NCBI GenBank assembly: GCA_030549495.1
Contig: JAUIRK010001052.1
Location: 1,674,001-1,738,000, forward strand
DNA from: Nectonema munidae
Lineage: Eukaryota > Nematomorpha > Nectonematoida > Nectonematidae
Direction: 5' to 3'
DNA: 64,000 bases
Shown here: positions 20,701 through 29,150 of the stretch, piece after piece
Layout: every line of letters starts with the position of its first letter
How positions within the stretch are numbered: position 1 is the stretch's first letter
Notes under the pieces: model-generated
The model's input: only the letters and a program-made list of their open reading frames with translations
Databases searched by the model: none
What the model was told of the DNA's origin: nothing
Position numbers and translations under genes: made by a program

Positions 20701-22704
20701 CTCTAGGTGTTTATAGAAAATTTAGGATTTGTATCATGCTATTGCTATAAAATGGTTTTAAAGAATGTCTGAATTGACATCTTTTTAATGGTTCATAATT
20801 CTCATGAATGATTTATTGATTCATATTTTTAATGAAGTAGTTTATAAATTTTTTACTTTATTTCCGTGATTGTGCAAATCACTTTAAGGTTTAGTTTTGA
20901 TTTTGTTATTCATAAACCACGTTATATATAGAAAGAAAAATAATTCTTACATAAGTTAAACGGAAATCGAGAGTGTGGTATGTTCTCTCCCTCTTGTTGA
21001 ACAAATTTTTTCCCTTTTGGGTGTGAAGCTTTTGGACAATTTAAAAACATGACTTTATTTACTCTATACGCACTGCAATTTGAATTGTAATGTAAACGTA
21101 TGAATTTAAATGCCTTATGCCGATTTATACTTCATTCAACCGCTGTAAATATTCGTGCGGGATATATCCGAGAAACGAAGTGAATTTAATAATGCTTTGT
21201 TATTAAATTTCCGGTACTTTTATTTATTTGATCATTCTTTCTTTCACTTCTCACTTCTACGTTAAGTACGACAATATTTCGGGTTTATTTTTTGAATAAT
21301 AATAAACATGCATCCCAATCTGTACTTTTTAGGTGCTGGAGTTTTTACTCATTCAAACTTTCCTATTGGATATTAGAGGGGCCCAGAATGCTTTCCATTC
21401 TTGTAAGTGTCCTTTTATAGTATTGAACACTTCTTCTCTATACACTTTTTAGACAAATTGTGTCCTTTTATCCCAAATTATTTACGTCCTTGTTTCTAAG
21501 CTAAGGAATAGTGGTTCTGCGGACTTGGAAACGATCAAGTAAAGAATCGATTTGTTTACTCCCATTCCTATTTTTAATTTCTCCCTTTTCATTTCTCTGT
21601 AGAAAAGGTATGAAGGGCACTCTGATTCTCGTTCCACTGCTCGGCATATCAAATATCTTCAGTTTTATTCCTTCTCCATGGGAAACGGTTTCACTCATCG
21701 CATGGACCGCTCTATCAACATTTTTATTGTCATTTCAAGGCTTCTTTGTAGCTCTGTTATTTTGCTTTTTAAATCAAGAAGTATTATTTTTTTTATTTGA
21801 CTTTTATATGCATACCCTTTTTTATCAAATTTAAAAGTACTCTCTTTTCAACGGAAGTCTTTCATCATACACCTAATCTATCTGGCTCCATGATAGCCTA
21901 TAGAATATAAAATTTAAGATAACCCAAACTCTATAATAGATTATGATAACTAAGGTAAAAATAATATAGGAAAATTGAAAAAAAATCAATATACTCTATA
22001 ACGTTTGATCTTTAATATATAACTAGTATTTTTTGTTGAATAAATGAAGTATTTTCCCATAACTAAGATTGAAGTTGTAGTGTATCTAACTCTATGATGT
22101 CCAAGTAGATCACATCCTATTTGGTAGTCATAGTTGTACATTTGGAAATTTAGTAGATTTAGAATATAGATATATAACGTTAATGATCTATTGTTTTAAT
22201 CACAGTACTGATTTATGCACAAAAACTAAACTTGATGGTAACGCGTTGCGCATCTGGGGCGTGTGGATAGCTCATTCTTTGTTCTAATATTTATCATACT
22301 AGAATTTTATTAGAACAAAGCTATCCACGTTCTAGATTCGTAACGCGTTACCATCAAGTTTAGTTTTTGTGCATAAATCAGTACTGTGATTGAAATAATT
22401 GATCATTAAGATTATTAAGTTAAAATTTTAGAATTCTAACGTGAGCTATATTGTTCGGAGCTACAAGATAAAGTCAGAGAGTCTCCATTCATGTGATGAG
22501 CAAATTTTTTGTGCAAGAAGTCCGTTAGATTTTCCGCATATAAGAAAGTTCATGCTCAAAAGGGTTTCTAGGACTATGCAAAATAAATTCCAGAGAGCTG
22601 ATAATAGAGGAGCCGGGGTCGTAAACCCATTTTGCCAACAAAAAGGCCTTCGCCTCTATTACTCAAAATTATGTTTATTGAAAAATTGGCTAAAAAAAAT
22701 TTAA
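5558..22704 (+). CDS. Pdfr: PDF receptor (class B GPCR) gene, nine supported exons plus one tentative
   Basis: Class B GPCR, probably Gs-coupled, that reads the circadian neuropeptide PDF/PDH at the cell surface. Exons: 5558-5721, 5779-5886, 11399-11553 (or to 11529), 12033-12136, 18644-18954, 19014-19080, 21333-21402, 21453-21538, 21603-21780, tentatively 22432-22704. Every junction has GT/AG and matching phase. The ectodomain shows the hormone-receptor Cys/Trp pattern (WD, CWP, CGPDGKW, NYTSC). TM1-TM7 follow, with hallmarks recalled from fly PDFR: VLIRLTLYIDQ, IDNTP..CEA.Y.LLEY, YWILEGPR, LPLLGI-like VPLLGI, SFQGFF.AL..CFLNQE. These separate it from calcitonin/DH31 and DH44 receptors. Not found: a signal peptide (an upstream exon is likely). 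The small introns are 50-64 bp; the 5.5-, 6.5- and 2.3-kb introns carry transposons. No interruption was found in the exons, so the gene looks intact. Confidence 0.85.
5779..5886 (+). CDS. Pdfr: PDF receptor exon: hormone-binding domain, CDITWD..LCWP
   Basis: Encodes KYCDITWDTLLCWPQTNA and HCPPLKGIDTS, the core of the class B ectodomain: C-x3-WD, CWP and the fourth Cys. It enters and leaves in phase 1, with acceptor TTCTTAG and donor GTTTTC. Joined to the next exon, the split codon becomes AAT (Asn), giving the usual DTSN-A-x-x-C arrangement. That agreement fixes the donor choice. Confidence 0.85.
6494..7009 (+). mobile_element. Foldback element with tandem-repeat ends, copy 1
   Basis: A 516-bp element. 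Its left arm (about 6525-6660) repeats units such as AAATCCCGAA and AATGTCAAAATCC. Its right arm (about 6925-7000) repeats the inverse, such as CATTCGGGATTTT. Between them is about 260 bp of non-repetitive AT-rich DNA. It is flanked by a 9-bp target duplication with one mismatch: AAATTTAGA (6485-6493) and GAATTTAGA (7010-7018). A second, inverted copy is at 47702-48232 with its own 9-bp duplication, which confirms the ends. No intact protein is encoded; the arrays give repetitive pseudo-peptides. The 9-bp duplication suggests MULE-type mobilisation. Confidence 0.85.
10142..10412. repeat. Long-arm inverted repeat (MITE-like), 271 bp
   Basis: Two arms of more than 100 bp pair around a short centre near 10275-10292. 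Matching blocks include ATAACGCTGAAAAACAAAGG with AACTTCCTTTGTTTTTCAGC, GATGTAATC with GATTACATC, and GGGCACAAAGTTTT with AAAACTTTGTGTCC. Arms differ by scattered mismatches and a roughly 10-bp gap near the outer end, so the copy is not recent. It resembles a non-autonomous DNA transposon; family unknown and target duplication not resolved. Confidence 0.75.
11399..11553 (+). CDS. Pdfr: PDF receptor exon: end of ectodomain
   Basis: Acceptor TTCCATAG at 11391-11398. Encodes YAYRKCGPDGKW, the fifth Cys and G-x-W of the class B ectodomain, then GWTNYTSC with the last Cys and an N-glycosylation site (NYT). The exon end is uncertain: donors at 11530 (GTTTAT) and 11554 (GTGATT) both leave phase 0, which the next exon needs. 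The choice changes the linker to TM1 by eight residues. Confidence 0.8.
12033..12136 (+). CDS. Pdfr: PDF receptor exon: TM1
   Basis: Acceptor CTATTTCAG (12024-12032), donor GTAAAT at 12137. Encodes SSLEAIRYMEMIGLVL followed by FSLITAIFIFIYYK, matching the class B pattern in which a Tyr and Gly begin TM1 and the helix ends in FIF..(F/Y). It leaves in phase 2. The A that opens the exon at 18644 completes a Lys codon, giving YYK-SLGKKRNKIHRNL as in other receptors of the class. Confidence 0.85.
13171..13722 (-). pseudogene. Decayed reading frame of unknown family
   Basis: Reading the minus strand, an open stretch from about 13722 to 13505 (NDFGYLDVRKLEEENIAY ... SYSNCVIFKYKGYLYVILVM) has no start codon. 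It runs into a second frame from about 13520 to 13171 (KFENSTYEIIEVLSMVSN ... ISLKKYLHNWYRPKYIGACY). Amino-acid usage is unlike the noise elsewhere in the window. The layout recalls the C-terminal domain of several uncharacterised transposon-encoded proteins, but I cannot name the family. It is broken in a few places. It lies just left of the CACTG element, in the receptor intron. Confidence 0.4.
13930..16320 (-). mobile_element. CACTG-ended DNA transposon with long TIRs
   Basis: Both ends begin CACTGGTCAACAA (13930-13942; inverted at 16308-16320), and the similarity continues inward for about 130 bp. Paired blocks include TGTTGTCT-x-GATTT with TTGTTGTCTGCATTTTT, CTGAATC with GCTGAATCC, and CATCAGGTCAGGTTTTTG with AATCAGGTCAAGTTTTTG. 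The single encoded protein occupies 14288-15972 on the minus strand. The flanking sequence ends ATT on the left and starts TTA on the right, compatible with a 2-bp (TT) duplication but not diagnostic. CACTG ends and a short duplication recall the CMC (CACTA/Mirage/Chapaev) superfamily, which is inference. GC content is clearly above the surroundings. Confidence 0.8.
14288..15972 (-). pseudogene. Uncharacterised element-encoded protein, candidate transposase
   Basis: Minus-strand protein of about 560 residues, of a family I recognise as repeated in many invertebrate genomes but have never seen with an assigned function. Order: Cys motifs near the start (FCYICGEY, then VCKACTETLCGW and DCYFCAVDVSGINRKNR), possibly two zinc sites; an acidic linker; LFIDSSKRSLKCVVLHNGN; FICVDLKMVNFLLGQQSG; YPCFLCMWDSR; FPPLHIKLGLIKQF; LDKDGDC; and near the end DEQGERFHQD followed by GRWDAVMMADYCW and a basic tail. 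FIDSS, CVDLK and the GERFH Glu are plausible DDE residues (inference). A codon TGA near 15598, TAG near 15226 and a one-frame slip near 14750 break it, so this copy is dead, though most of the frame is well kept. Confidence 0.75.
16592..16775. repeat. Inverted minisatellite (AATTGTCTTTTTAA units)
   Basis: About four units of roughly 20 bp, each containing AATTGTCTTTTT or TCGTCTTTTTTCAATTC, run from 16592 to 16690. They are followed by an inverse stretch (about 16695-16775) with units such as TTTAGAAGTTAAAA. This is the same tandem-arms-facing-inward layout as the larger foldback elements, but small and diverged. Related unit strings occur near 19725-19800, 38515-38570 and perhaps 61205-61290. 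Confidence 0.5.
18644..18954 (+). CDS. Pdfr: PDF receptor exon: TM2-TM3 and start of TM4
   Basis: Largest exon. Acceptor CTCATTTAG (18635-18643), donor GTTCTC at 18955. It encodes SLGKKRNKIHRNLNIAILIQ, VLIRLTLYIDQT, a variable first extracellular loop, IDNTPVICEAFYILLEYCKT and MCFWMLVEGINVFKLV. The Cys of ICEA is the TM3 partner of the loop-2 disulfide. VIRLTLY-DQ, the NTP-x-x-CEA string and LLEY-x-x-T are the features that single out PDF receptors. Base composition is richer in GC than the introns. A tempting upstream acceptor at 18607 is rejected because only 18644 gives the conserved TM1-IL1 join. Confidence 0.9.
19014..19080 (+). CDS. Pdfr: PDF receptor exon: TM4
   Basis: A 59-bp intron (18955-19013, ending TTTTCGCAG) precedes it and donor GTATTT follows at 19081. 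Encodes LPIILTATWAIVFSQ and NKPLPT; with the previous exon it reads FSWG-LPIILTATWA, the class B TM4 pattern W-G-x-P...W. It enters in phase 1 and leaves in phase 2. Confidence 0.88.
19462..19640 (+). repeat. Dispersed repeat, copy 1 (about 180 bp)
   Basis: Starts GAAAAATTAGGCTATG and ends near ATAATACATAAATA. It is about 90 percent like the direct copy at 34821-34994 by eye, with a few small insertions and deletions (an A-run and a patch near AATGTG differ). It encodes nothing and shows no inverted ends, so family and mechanism are unknown. Confidence 0.75.
20490..20622 (-). mobile_element. TTAA-framed MITE (piggyBac-like), copy 1
   Basis: Begins TTAACCCGTTGACAACCAG at 20490 and ends with GGCCGTTAACCGG. 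Internally it carries a perfect palindrome GTCGACTATAGTCGAC (20601-20616). The same sequence in reverse orientation is at 37399-37532, starting TTAACCCGTTAACG and ending CGTCAACGGG. The TTAA site and CCC start suggest mobilisation by a piggyBac transposase, but its ends are not those of the piggyBac element at 199-3634. Confidence 0.75.
21333..21402 (+). CDS. Pdfr: PDF receptor exon: extracellular loop 2
   Basis: Acceptor CTTTTTAG (21325-21332), donor GTAAGT at 21403. Encodes CWSFYSFKLSYWILEGPRML: the conserved loop-2 Cys-Trp and YWILEGPR, a close match to fly PDFR. It enters in phase 2 and leaves in phase 0. Confidence 0.9.
21453..21538 (+). CDS. Pdfr: PDF receptor exon: TM5 and intracellular loop 3
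   Basis: Preceded by a 50-bp intron (21403-21452), the smallest in the window. Acceptor CTTTTTAG, donor GTAAAG at 21539. Encodes TNCVLLSQIIYVLVSKLRNS and GSADLETIK, the class B TM5 end I(I/R)VLV-KLR and the loop leading to TM6. A longer reading frame overlaps here in another phase but does not fit the splice phases. Confidence 0.88.
21603..21780 (+). CDS. Pdfr: PDF receptor exon: TM6-TM7
   Basis: Preceded by a 64-bp intron (21539-21602, ending TCTCTGTAG); donor GTATTA at 21781. Encodes KGMKGTLILVPLLGISNIF (TM6, with the PLLG hinge) and LLSFQGFFVALLFCFLNQE (TM7, with SFQGFF and the FLN-x-E end). The intron right after the NQE/NGE motif is a widely shared class B position. Confidence 0.92.
22174..22415. 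repeat. Long palindromic element (foldback MITE-like), about 240 bp
   Basis: Arms of about 110 bp face each other around a centre near 22290-22300. The most exact paired block is AATCACAGTACTGATTTATG (22198-22217) with CATAAATCAGTACTGTGATT (22372-22391), continuing inward through ACTAAACTTGATGGTAACGC and GTGGATAGCT. Outer parts (TAATGATC) pair less exactly. It lies in the last receptor intron, 16 bp before the candidate C-terminal exon. No protein or clear target duplication. Confidence 0.85.
22432..22704 (+). CDS. Pdfr: Candidate PDF receptor C-terminal exon
   Basis: Follows acceptor AATTTTAG (22424-22431) and is open in the required phase 0 for 90 codons to a TAA at 22702. It begins NSNVSYIVRSYKIKSESLHS, where V-x-x-x-x-R resembles the start of a class B cytoplasmic tail (EV-x-x-x-x-x+). 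The rest (PHIRKFMLKRVSRTMQNKFQ) is basic, as such tails often are. The three residues NSN before the Val are atypical and no poly(A) signal is obvious, so this is tentative. Another downstream exon could be the real one. Confidence 0.4.
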   Translation, partial: NSNVSYIVRSYKIKSESLHSCDEQIFCARSPLDFPHIRKFMLKRVSRTMQNKFQRADNRGAGVVNPFCQQKGLRLYYSKLCLLKNWLKKI

Positions 22705-25700
22705 TTGTGTTTAGCCAAATGACTAAACTAATATAAATCATTGCGCTAACGCAGCATGTTTAAAACATATCCTCCAAATTTATTTCCATATTATATTCTT
22801 CTAAAATTTTTTTTATCTTAACACATTTTCTTAAAATTAGAGTTTCCATATATCTTGGCTTTACCAAACGCTTAATCGCGAAATCCATAAAGATATACAA
22901 GAAATTCCTTCTTTTATTCACCCATTTTATAATTTAAAAAATGTTCAAAATATGATAAGTTTTATCCCTTTTTAATATAAAAATTTCTCTTAGGAATAAA
23001 ATTTGTTAATGATTTTTTCAAGAATCCGATACCCATCTATCTGATAAGGATCTGCCCTACCGGCATACATTTTTTTCTAAAAAAATTAAATCAAACCTAA
23101 CGATTAAATTGATATTTTTGAATAATTTAGATATTTTTTCAATTAATTTAATCTTTTGTACTTCATTCGTTAATTTTTTTCCAACAAATGCCTCATTAAC
23201 GGAAACTTTAATTGTAGTCTCCCTAAAAAATCACAAAGGTAAATCCTTTTTAAAACTTCAATATTTGAAAAGCAAGAAATATTTATTTACATATATTTAA
23301 AATTATTGAGATTTAAATATTTTTTTATATAGTGCATTAGACAGACTGTTTTAAAATTAAAATTAATCTATGCAATGTTGTATAGGGTTTTTACCCACAA
23401 CCCCATGAGAGAATTCTAGTACAGAGGTGTCAAAACTGATTTTAATGGGGCTGGGGCTATGAAAATGTATAGATTTTATTCCAAGAGAGTTCCAGCTGGC
23501 AAAATAAATTTCAAAAGAGGGGGGGGGGGTGCATACTGTGCATAGCCCTCACACCTTATCGACGGGGTTGTTCACAAATAGCAATCGACTTCAAAACTAA
23601 ATTTTTGTTCTACCAATAAAAAATAAATATTTACCTGATAATTATGAAATTATTACTAAAACTACAAGATGAATTCACAAATTTTAAGTCATAATAATTT
23701 TACGAGGTATATCAGTCGGGTCTTATCAAACACAACACATTTCAAAGAAATAAATAGCAAAAGTGTCTGCTTTTAAAATTTATTCTATTTAAATTTTAGG
23801 TGAGAAGTGCAATTGTTGAACACAAACGCCAGTTTTCTACTGCAAATATCAGAAGAGAACGAAGAAATGCCCTATTCAAGTTTTCCTGTTCTAAAAATTC
23901 AAGGATTTTCAGTTTTAATAGAGGTAAAGTTCATTTCAAGAACTATCTCTCCAAAATTTATTAGATGTATAGTTTTAATTAAAGTTAGACCTATAATTCT
24001 GGAATCATCATCTTATATATCTGGAATCATCATCCAAATAAGACGAAATATTAACAATTCAATCTTTTCAGTACTTTGTAACTTTGATCTGTCATATGTA
24101 TAAAATATTTTGATTTTTATAGAACAACTTTTAAAGTGTAATTAATTGCGCAAACAAAGAAATAAAATAAAAGTTTTTGAAAGGTTTTTAATTATCACTT
24201 CAATAGAAATATGTAGGCGTGTAAAATTCTCGTTTTTTTGACTAAAAGAAAGCAATTTTCAGAAAATATCAAAAAATCCAAATCTTAAGTATGATGAATT
24301 AAATATATTTATTGATGAGTCTGGTTTTAACTTGCACTTAAGGAGAAGTATAGGAAGATAATTGAGAGATACCAAATGTTCTTATAAAATTTACTTATTT
24401 AAATATTTTCAAAGTGAGGTGAGCAAATTGTTTTTGCATAAACATCGACATACAATGTGCGACTTCTATTTATAAGATTTTAACTTAAACATGCCTCGTT
24501 CATTGTCCCGACGACTTAAAACATTTTTTCTTAAATTTTTCTGAAACGTGCACAATTTATGCACAGTACGAGATGTTTTGTAGTTTCAAGACTAGGAATT
24601 GACATGTGTAACATATGTGCTCATAGAAGATGGGCTTATGTTTTTAAAAATCCTTTTTTCAACAACTCTTTAATGCGTTTTTATAATTTTACATAGGTTT
24701 GCTTATTTATTGGAATTTTAAAAAATGAATATAATGTTTTATAGACGTTGTTTCATTTTCTACATTTTCAAAGTGAAGATTCAAAAAGAGGCTAGTTTCT
24801 TTTTGCTATGCTTTTTTTTTGAAACATTTATTTATAGTAAGTTTAAATGTATTGATTCATTCGTCAACACAAGAGGAAATATTCTTCTCTGTTGTTATTT
24901 ATTTATCAAAATTAAAACCAACGTATTACTTCTTGTATACGTTGGTATTGTGTACCTTCGTATTGTTCTTGTATTACTGGATTTCTGTATTTATTGTGAA
25001 TTATACATAATAAATATAAATGTTCTATATATATATATACTTTGAACTGGTGATTTATATAAAGAAATATCCATGTTAGATTGCTAATTTAATATTTACT
25101 TTGTTTAGGCAAATATTATGATAAAAATACTTCAACTCAAAGAGTAAGTTACAAATTTTTTACAATTTATATATTTTTTTTCAAAAATATTTCTCTATTA
25201 AAAAAAAAATATAAGAAAATTGATTTTTAAATCTGAGAAAGGGCTGTTGTCATTATTTCTAATTTATTTTTTGCTAACTTAAATTTTAATGTGACATAAA
25301 ATTATATTAGAAAACGTTCTTATTTAAAACTCTAATAAATTTAAAGATTTACTATTTTCAATGACACTAATGAACTAAATAAATTGAATTTAATTTTTTT
25401 TCTAAGATAATGAAAAAATAATAATTACAATTATTTTAAATCGGGACATGAAACAGTTCATTAGTTTAGCAAGTCAGTTAAAAGTGAATTAACTTTTATA
25501 GCATTGCTAAAACACTTTAATAATCTTTTTTATGGTATCAGAAAACTGCCCGATGGACAACAACCCGAATTTAAAAAGTTTTTTAGGAAATAATATATTG
25601 TTAAAATCTGTTAATTTTTTGGAAGTAGGTCTAACTTTGGGAAACAAATTAAGAACACGCTTCTTTCACTGTAGAAAAACTATATTATAATAGATGAAGT

Positions 25701-25757
25701 ATATAGAGTAAAAAACTAACTAAAATTATAAAGCATGAAAAATTTGGAAAACCATTC
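22705..25757. other. No gene seen
   Basis: AT-rich sequence without a recognisable exon. At 23433-23575 a GC-richer patch begins CAGAGGTGTCAAAACTG, like many hAT ends, and holds a run of ten G (about 23519-23529); no matching opposite end was found. A TA-dinucleotide run lies at 25028-25040. Confidence 0.5.
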
Positions 25758-26930
25758 GACACTTTATCACTTGTAATTTCATCACACGATACTTCATAAC
25801 CAATACATTTCATCACTGGACACTTCATCACACGACCTAACGAGTGATCTTCTATTGAAAACAATTTTTCTTCTAGGAAAGTTCGTTTATAGTTATACCA
25901 CACCCCTAAAACAGGAGTGTCAAATTTAGCGCCCAAACGCTTCATCTGGCCATTATACAAATGCCGTCAGCACTTTTAATTTTTTTTTGTCAACAGAATT
26001 TTGTTATAATTATTTTAAACAGCTATTTTGATTTATGCAGGCTACAAAAACTTCTCATAAAAAAGATTGAAAGAACAACGCTTGTCATTTTTGACTAAAG
26101 TTTAAATGGCATGGCATAAAAACCAGTTATTTAAAAAATTTTAAGTGTGAAAAAATGTAAAATTTAAGATAAAAAAACTAAAAAGGATTGATTTGTTTTA
26201 ATGCATTATGGTATTATTGTAGTTATTATTTTTATCCTCAAATATATTTACTTTTTTATCTTTGTAAATAAAATACAAAGTGCGAAAATCGAATTATCAT
26301 TTATGGCCAGTATAACAATGTGCGTAGTTTGAGTTTAATACCACTGCCCTTAAGTGTCAATCAAGAAACCCTCTTTAAAAAACCTATCAGATAAAAGTCT
26401 GCTGGGAAAGCGCTAATAAAATAACCTGTAAAGTATTAATAAATTTTTAACAAAAAATGTCATAGTCATGAAAATTTAAAATTTTTTTTCTTAAAATGAA
26501 ACTAGATTTATTAGGCCTTTTGTTTCATCCAGAGAAAACATTTAGTTTTCTCTAGTAATAAATAAAACACTTGGTTATTTAAGCAATTCTTTTAAATCAA
26601 ATTTGAATATTATAGTATTTTTATTTTCTAGGGTTACACAATTTTATACTGTGAAAAGTAATTTTCTATAACGTCAAAACTATAAAAAAAATGTCAAAAA
26701 GGAAATCAATAGAATGAATAATAATGTCTTAGATTTGACTGATGCATATGAGAGTGAGAGAAAAGGAGTTAAAAAGAAGCAAGAAAATTTTATACATCGG
26801 TTTTCTTCAGACATTTGCTAAATACCCATTCAGTCACAATTTTTAGTCTTTCAGAATTCTTAGTTTCTTTGCGCATGAATTTCTTCCCTCTTCAATAGGT
26901 TTTGAATCTGTTGAAAGTAACGATTGTACA

Positions 26931-29150
26931 AAATGGAAAACAAGTATGAATTTGGAAAAACCTTTAAAGGCAAGGAAACAGTTTGCCTCATGAAATTTGA
27001 TTACTACAAACATAAAGAGAATAAAAAGATTTCTGTACTGCAGAGAGTCATCATCATCATCATCATCCATTTTGCCTTCTAGGCCTGGTTATTGTTCCCA
27101 AAGAGTCGGGGTCAACCAGTTTCCTGCACATCACTTCACGCAAGCTTTCTTTTTTCCATATCGTGGTAATCACTTCATTCCATGCTTTCTTTGGTCTTCC
27201 TCTCTTCATCTTTCCATCAATCAATTCATCTTTTTATCTTCTTTACAACGTTCCCTTCGGACATCCTTTCGACATGACCAAACCAACGTAATCTATTCTC
27301 TTCTAAATGCACTTCTATATCCTCAATTCCAATTTTCTTTCTCAACACATCGTTGGCAATCCTATCTTTCAGCGTCTTTCCGCACATCATCCTAATGATT
27401 CTCATCTCAGTTGTTTGTAGCCTTCTCGTGTCAGCCTTCTTCATCACCCAGCATTCAGAACCGTAACAAATCGTACTTCTAACGCAAACTTTATACAGTC
27501 TTGCTTTTAGTTCGTCAGATAAAAAATTTCCACACAATAAGCCGGATAATTCCTTGAACTTTTTCCAATCTAGGCGTATTCGCGCTCTTACGCTAATAGA
27601 AACATCACTGTTGCAATTGATCATATCGCCCAAATAACATAAATCATTAACAACATCGAACGTATTATCTCCTATTTTGACCTTTTCAACAAGAGTACTT
27701 ACGCTGTCTCCATTTTTGCACTTTCTACAAATAAAGCCACTCACTGCAGAAAGAGAGCCCTTTATAGAGGAACATCTTTTGTGAACCCACTTATTACAAG
27801 TCGTACATAAAATGGCGTTTCTCATTACCTTCAGTCCACATAAAGAACAGGGGTCGACACTACTCACTTCCCTGACACCATTAGTTTTATTACTCACGAT
27901 CATCACTTTGGTCTTAGCTACATTTATTTTTAATCCTTTGTTTTTAAGTGCTCCTTTCCATTCGGTATACTTAACATTCAACTCATCCAAACTATCACTA
28001 CCAAATCATCAGCATACAAAAGTTCACGATTATTTTTCGGGATTTCCGAGCTCAGAGCGTCTATCACTATGATAAACAACAAAGGACTTATTACAGATCC
28101 TGGATGAACACCAATATTTATTTTAAACCACTCTGAAAGCTCATCTTCGATACACACTGCTGTTCTTGAATCTCGATACATTTCCATTTCCATCTGTACT
28201 GCAGAGAGCATCAATGGAAAAAGTGTGAAGCATTCATTACTACATTAGGAAGTTTCGTCCTTTTACTTTTATATCCAGAACGTTGTCATTTTCCTGATGA
28301 AAATGGCATTGGTGCAATGATAGCGGTTATGGAGATGAAATTGATAACTGGAGTAGGGGCAAAAGGCTTAACAGTTATACAAAGCCAAATTCAAAATTTA
28401 TCTTGTGAAACTCTTATGAGATTACCGAAGAAACGAAGTCTTCAAAGTACTCTTTAATGCGGTTGAAAAAATTCTAATGCCTTTTCCCGTACACCTGCCT
28501 CAATACCAATTGAGATTCCTGAAAAATATAAAGAAATTCTACTGCATGACTCTGGTGGAAGAGTTTTTTTCTGCCATCATGAAATGATTGTTGATTTATC
28601 GCTTGTTTATTTTTGGGTTGCTGATGGAACATTCATGGCGGTACCATCTATTTTTTCCAATTGTATACGATACATTTCCACTTTTAGAAGGGGTCGCAAT
28701 CCGGCTGCAATATATGCGCTTCTATGCAACAAATGTAGCAACACTTTTAGAGTAATCATTACCGGCCTTCGAGGTATAGTGCCAGAAGCAGATCCTAAAC
28801 CAATTCTTGTAGGCTTTGAGAACGAGGGCGCGCTTATGACTGAGTTTCATAACGCCTATCCTAACCCACAAATTAGAGGCTGTTTTTCATCTGTCTCAGT
28901 GCGTGTACAGAAAAGCTATTAGTTTTGGAATGAAAGCTGCAATGCATACGAATCAGGAACTAGCAAAGATGATACTATTCTTATCAGCTTTGGCTCTCAT
29001 TCCGATTGACTCTGTGAAATAATTGTTTGATATTTTAGCAGATTCTATGTCTCAACATGAGTGAATGGATGAACTACTGTCGAATTTTCAACATATGTTT
29101 GTTCATGGGAGATTTTGACGAAATGCAGCTACAAGATGTCCTTTGTCCCT
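26931..29150 (+). pseudogene. MULE transposase with FLYWCH-like N-terminus (broken)
   Basis: From Met 26932 the frame reads MENKYEFGKTFKGKETV, then YYKHKENKKISVLQ, is cut by the LINE, and resumes at 28209 with HQWKKCEAFITT. This W-K-C-x-A pattern fits a decayed FLYWCH zinc finger. The MULE core follows: VYFWVADGTFMAVPSIF (28605-28655, first Asp in ADGTF), NPAAIYALLCNKCSNTF, then PILVGFENEGALMTEFHNAY, where the usual DFE reads GFE, and PQIRGCF where GC-F-H is expected. Stops interrupt the frame at about 28456, 28919 and beyond. The catalytic Asp-to-Gly change alone suggests an inactive copy. Confidence 0.75.
27048..28193 (-). mobile_element. 5'-truncated non-LTR retrotransposon (LINE)
   Basis: Inserted in the MULE with a perfect 15-bp target duplication CTGTACTGCAGAGAG (27033-27047 and 28194-28208). 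On the minus strand it begins inside the reverse transcriptase and ends in a (GAT)n tail (27048-27066) instead of poly(A). Reading: INIGVHPGSVISPLLFI, LLYADDLVV with the catalytic YADD, WKGALKNKGLKINVAKTK, a Cys/His knuckle (CSLCGLKV ... CTTCNKWVHKRC ... CRKC), and the C-terminal RLRWFGHVERM. There is one frame slip just after YADDLVV (near 27990). The microsatellite tail is a trait of some LINE clades; I cannot settle the clade from sequence alone. Confidence 0.88.

Larger units (their letters stand above)
19081..21332 (+). other. PDF receptor intron with dispersed repeat and TTAA MITE
   Basis: A 2.25-kb intron. It holds one copy of a roughly 180-bp dispersed repeat (19462-19640), a short AATTCTATTTTGTC-like array near 19725-19800, and a TTAA-framed MITE (20490-20622). 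No other coding was seen. Confidence 0.6.

Noticed and set aside
21501-21698. Reverse-strand frame over PDF-receptor exons
   Set aside because: Shadow of the TM5-TM7 exons; the forward splice model explains this stretch fully.
25762-25840. Spaced short repeats resembling a CRISPR array
   Set aside because: Units of about 15 bp without uniform unique spacers, with an inverted partner array 3.9 kb away in an intron-bearing eukaryotic sequence: a transposon end, not CRISPR.
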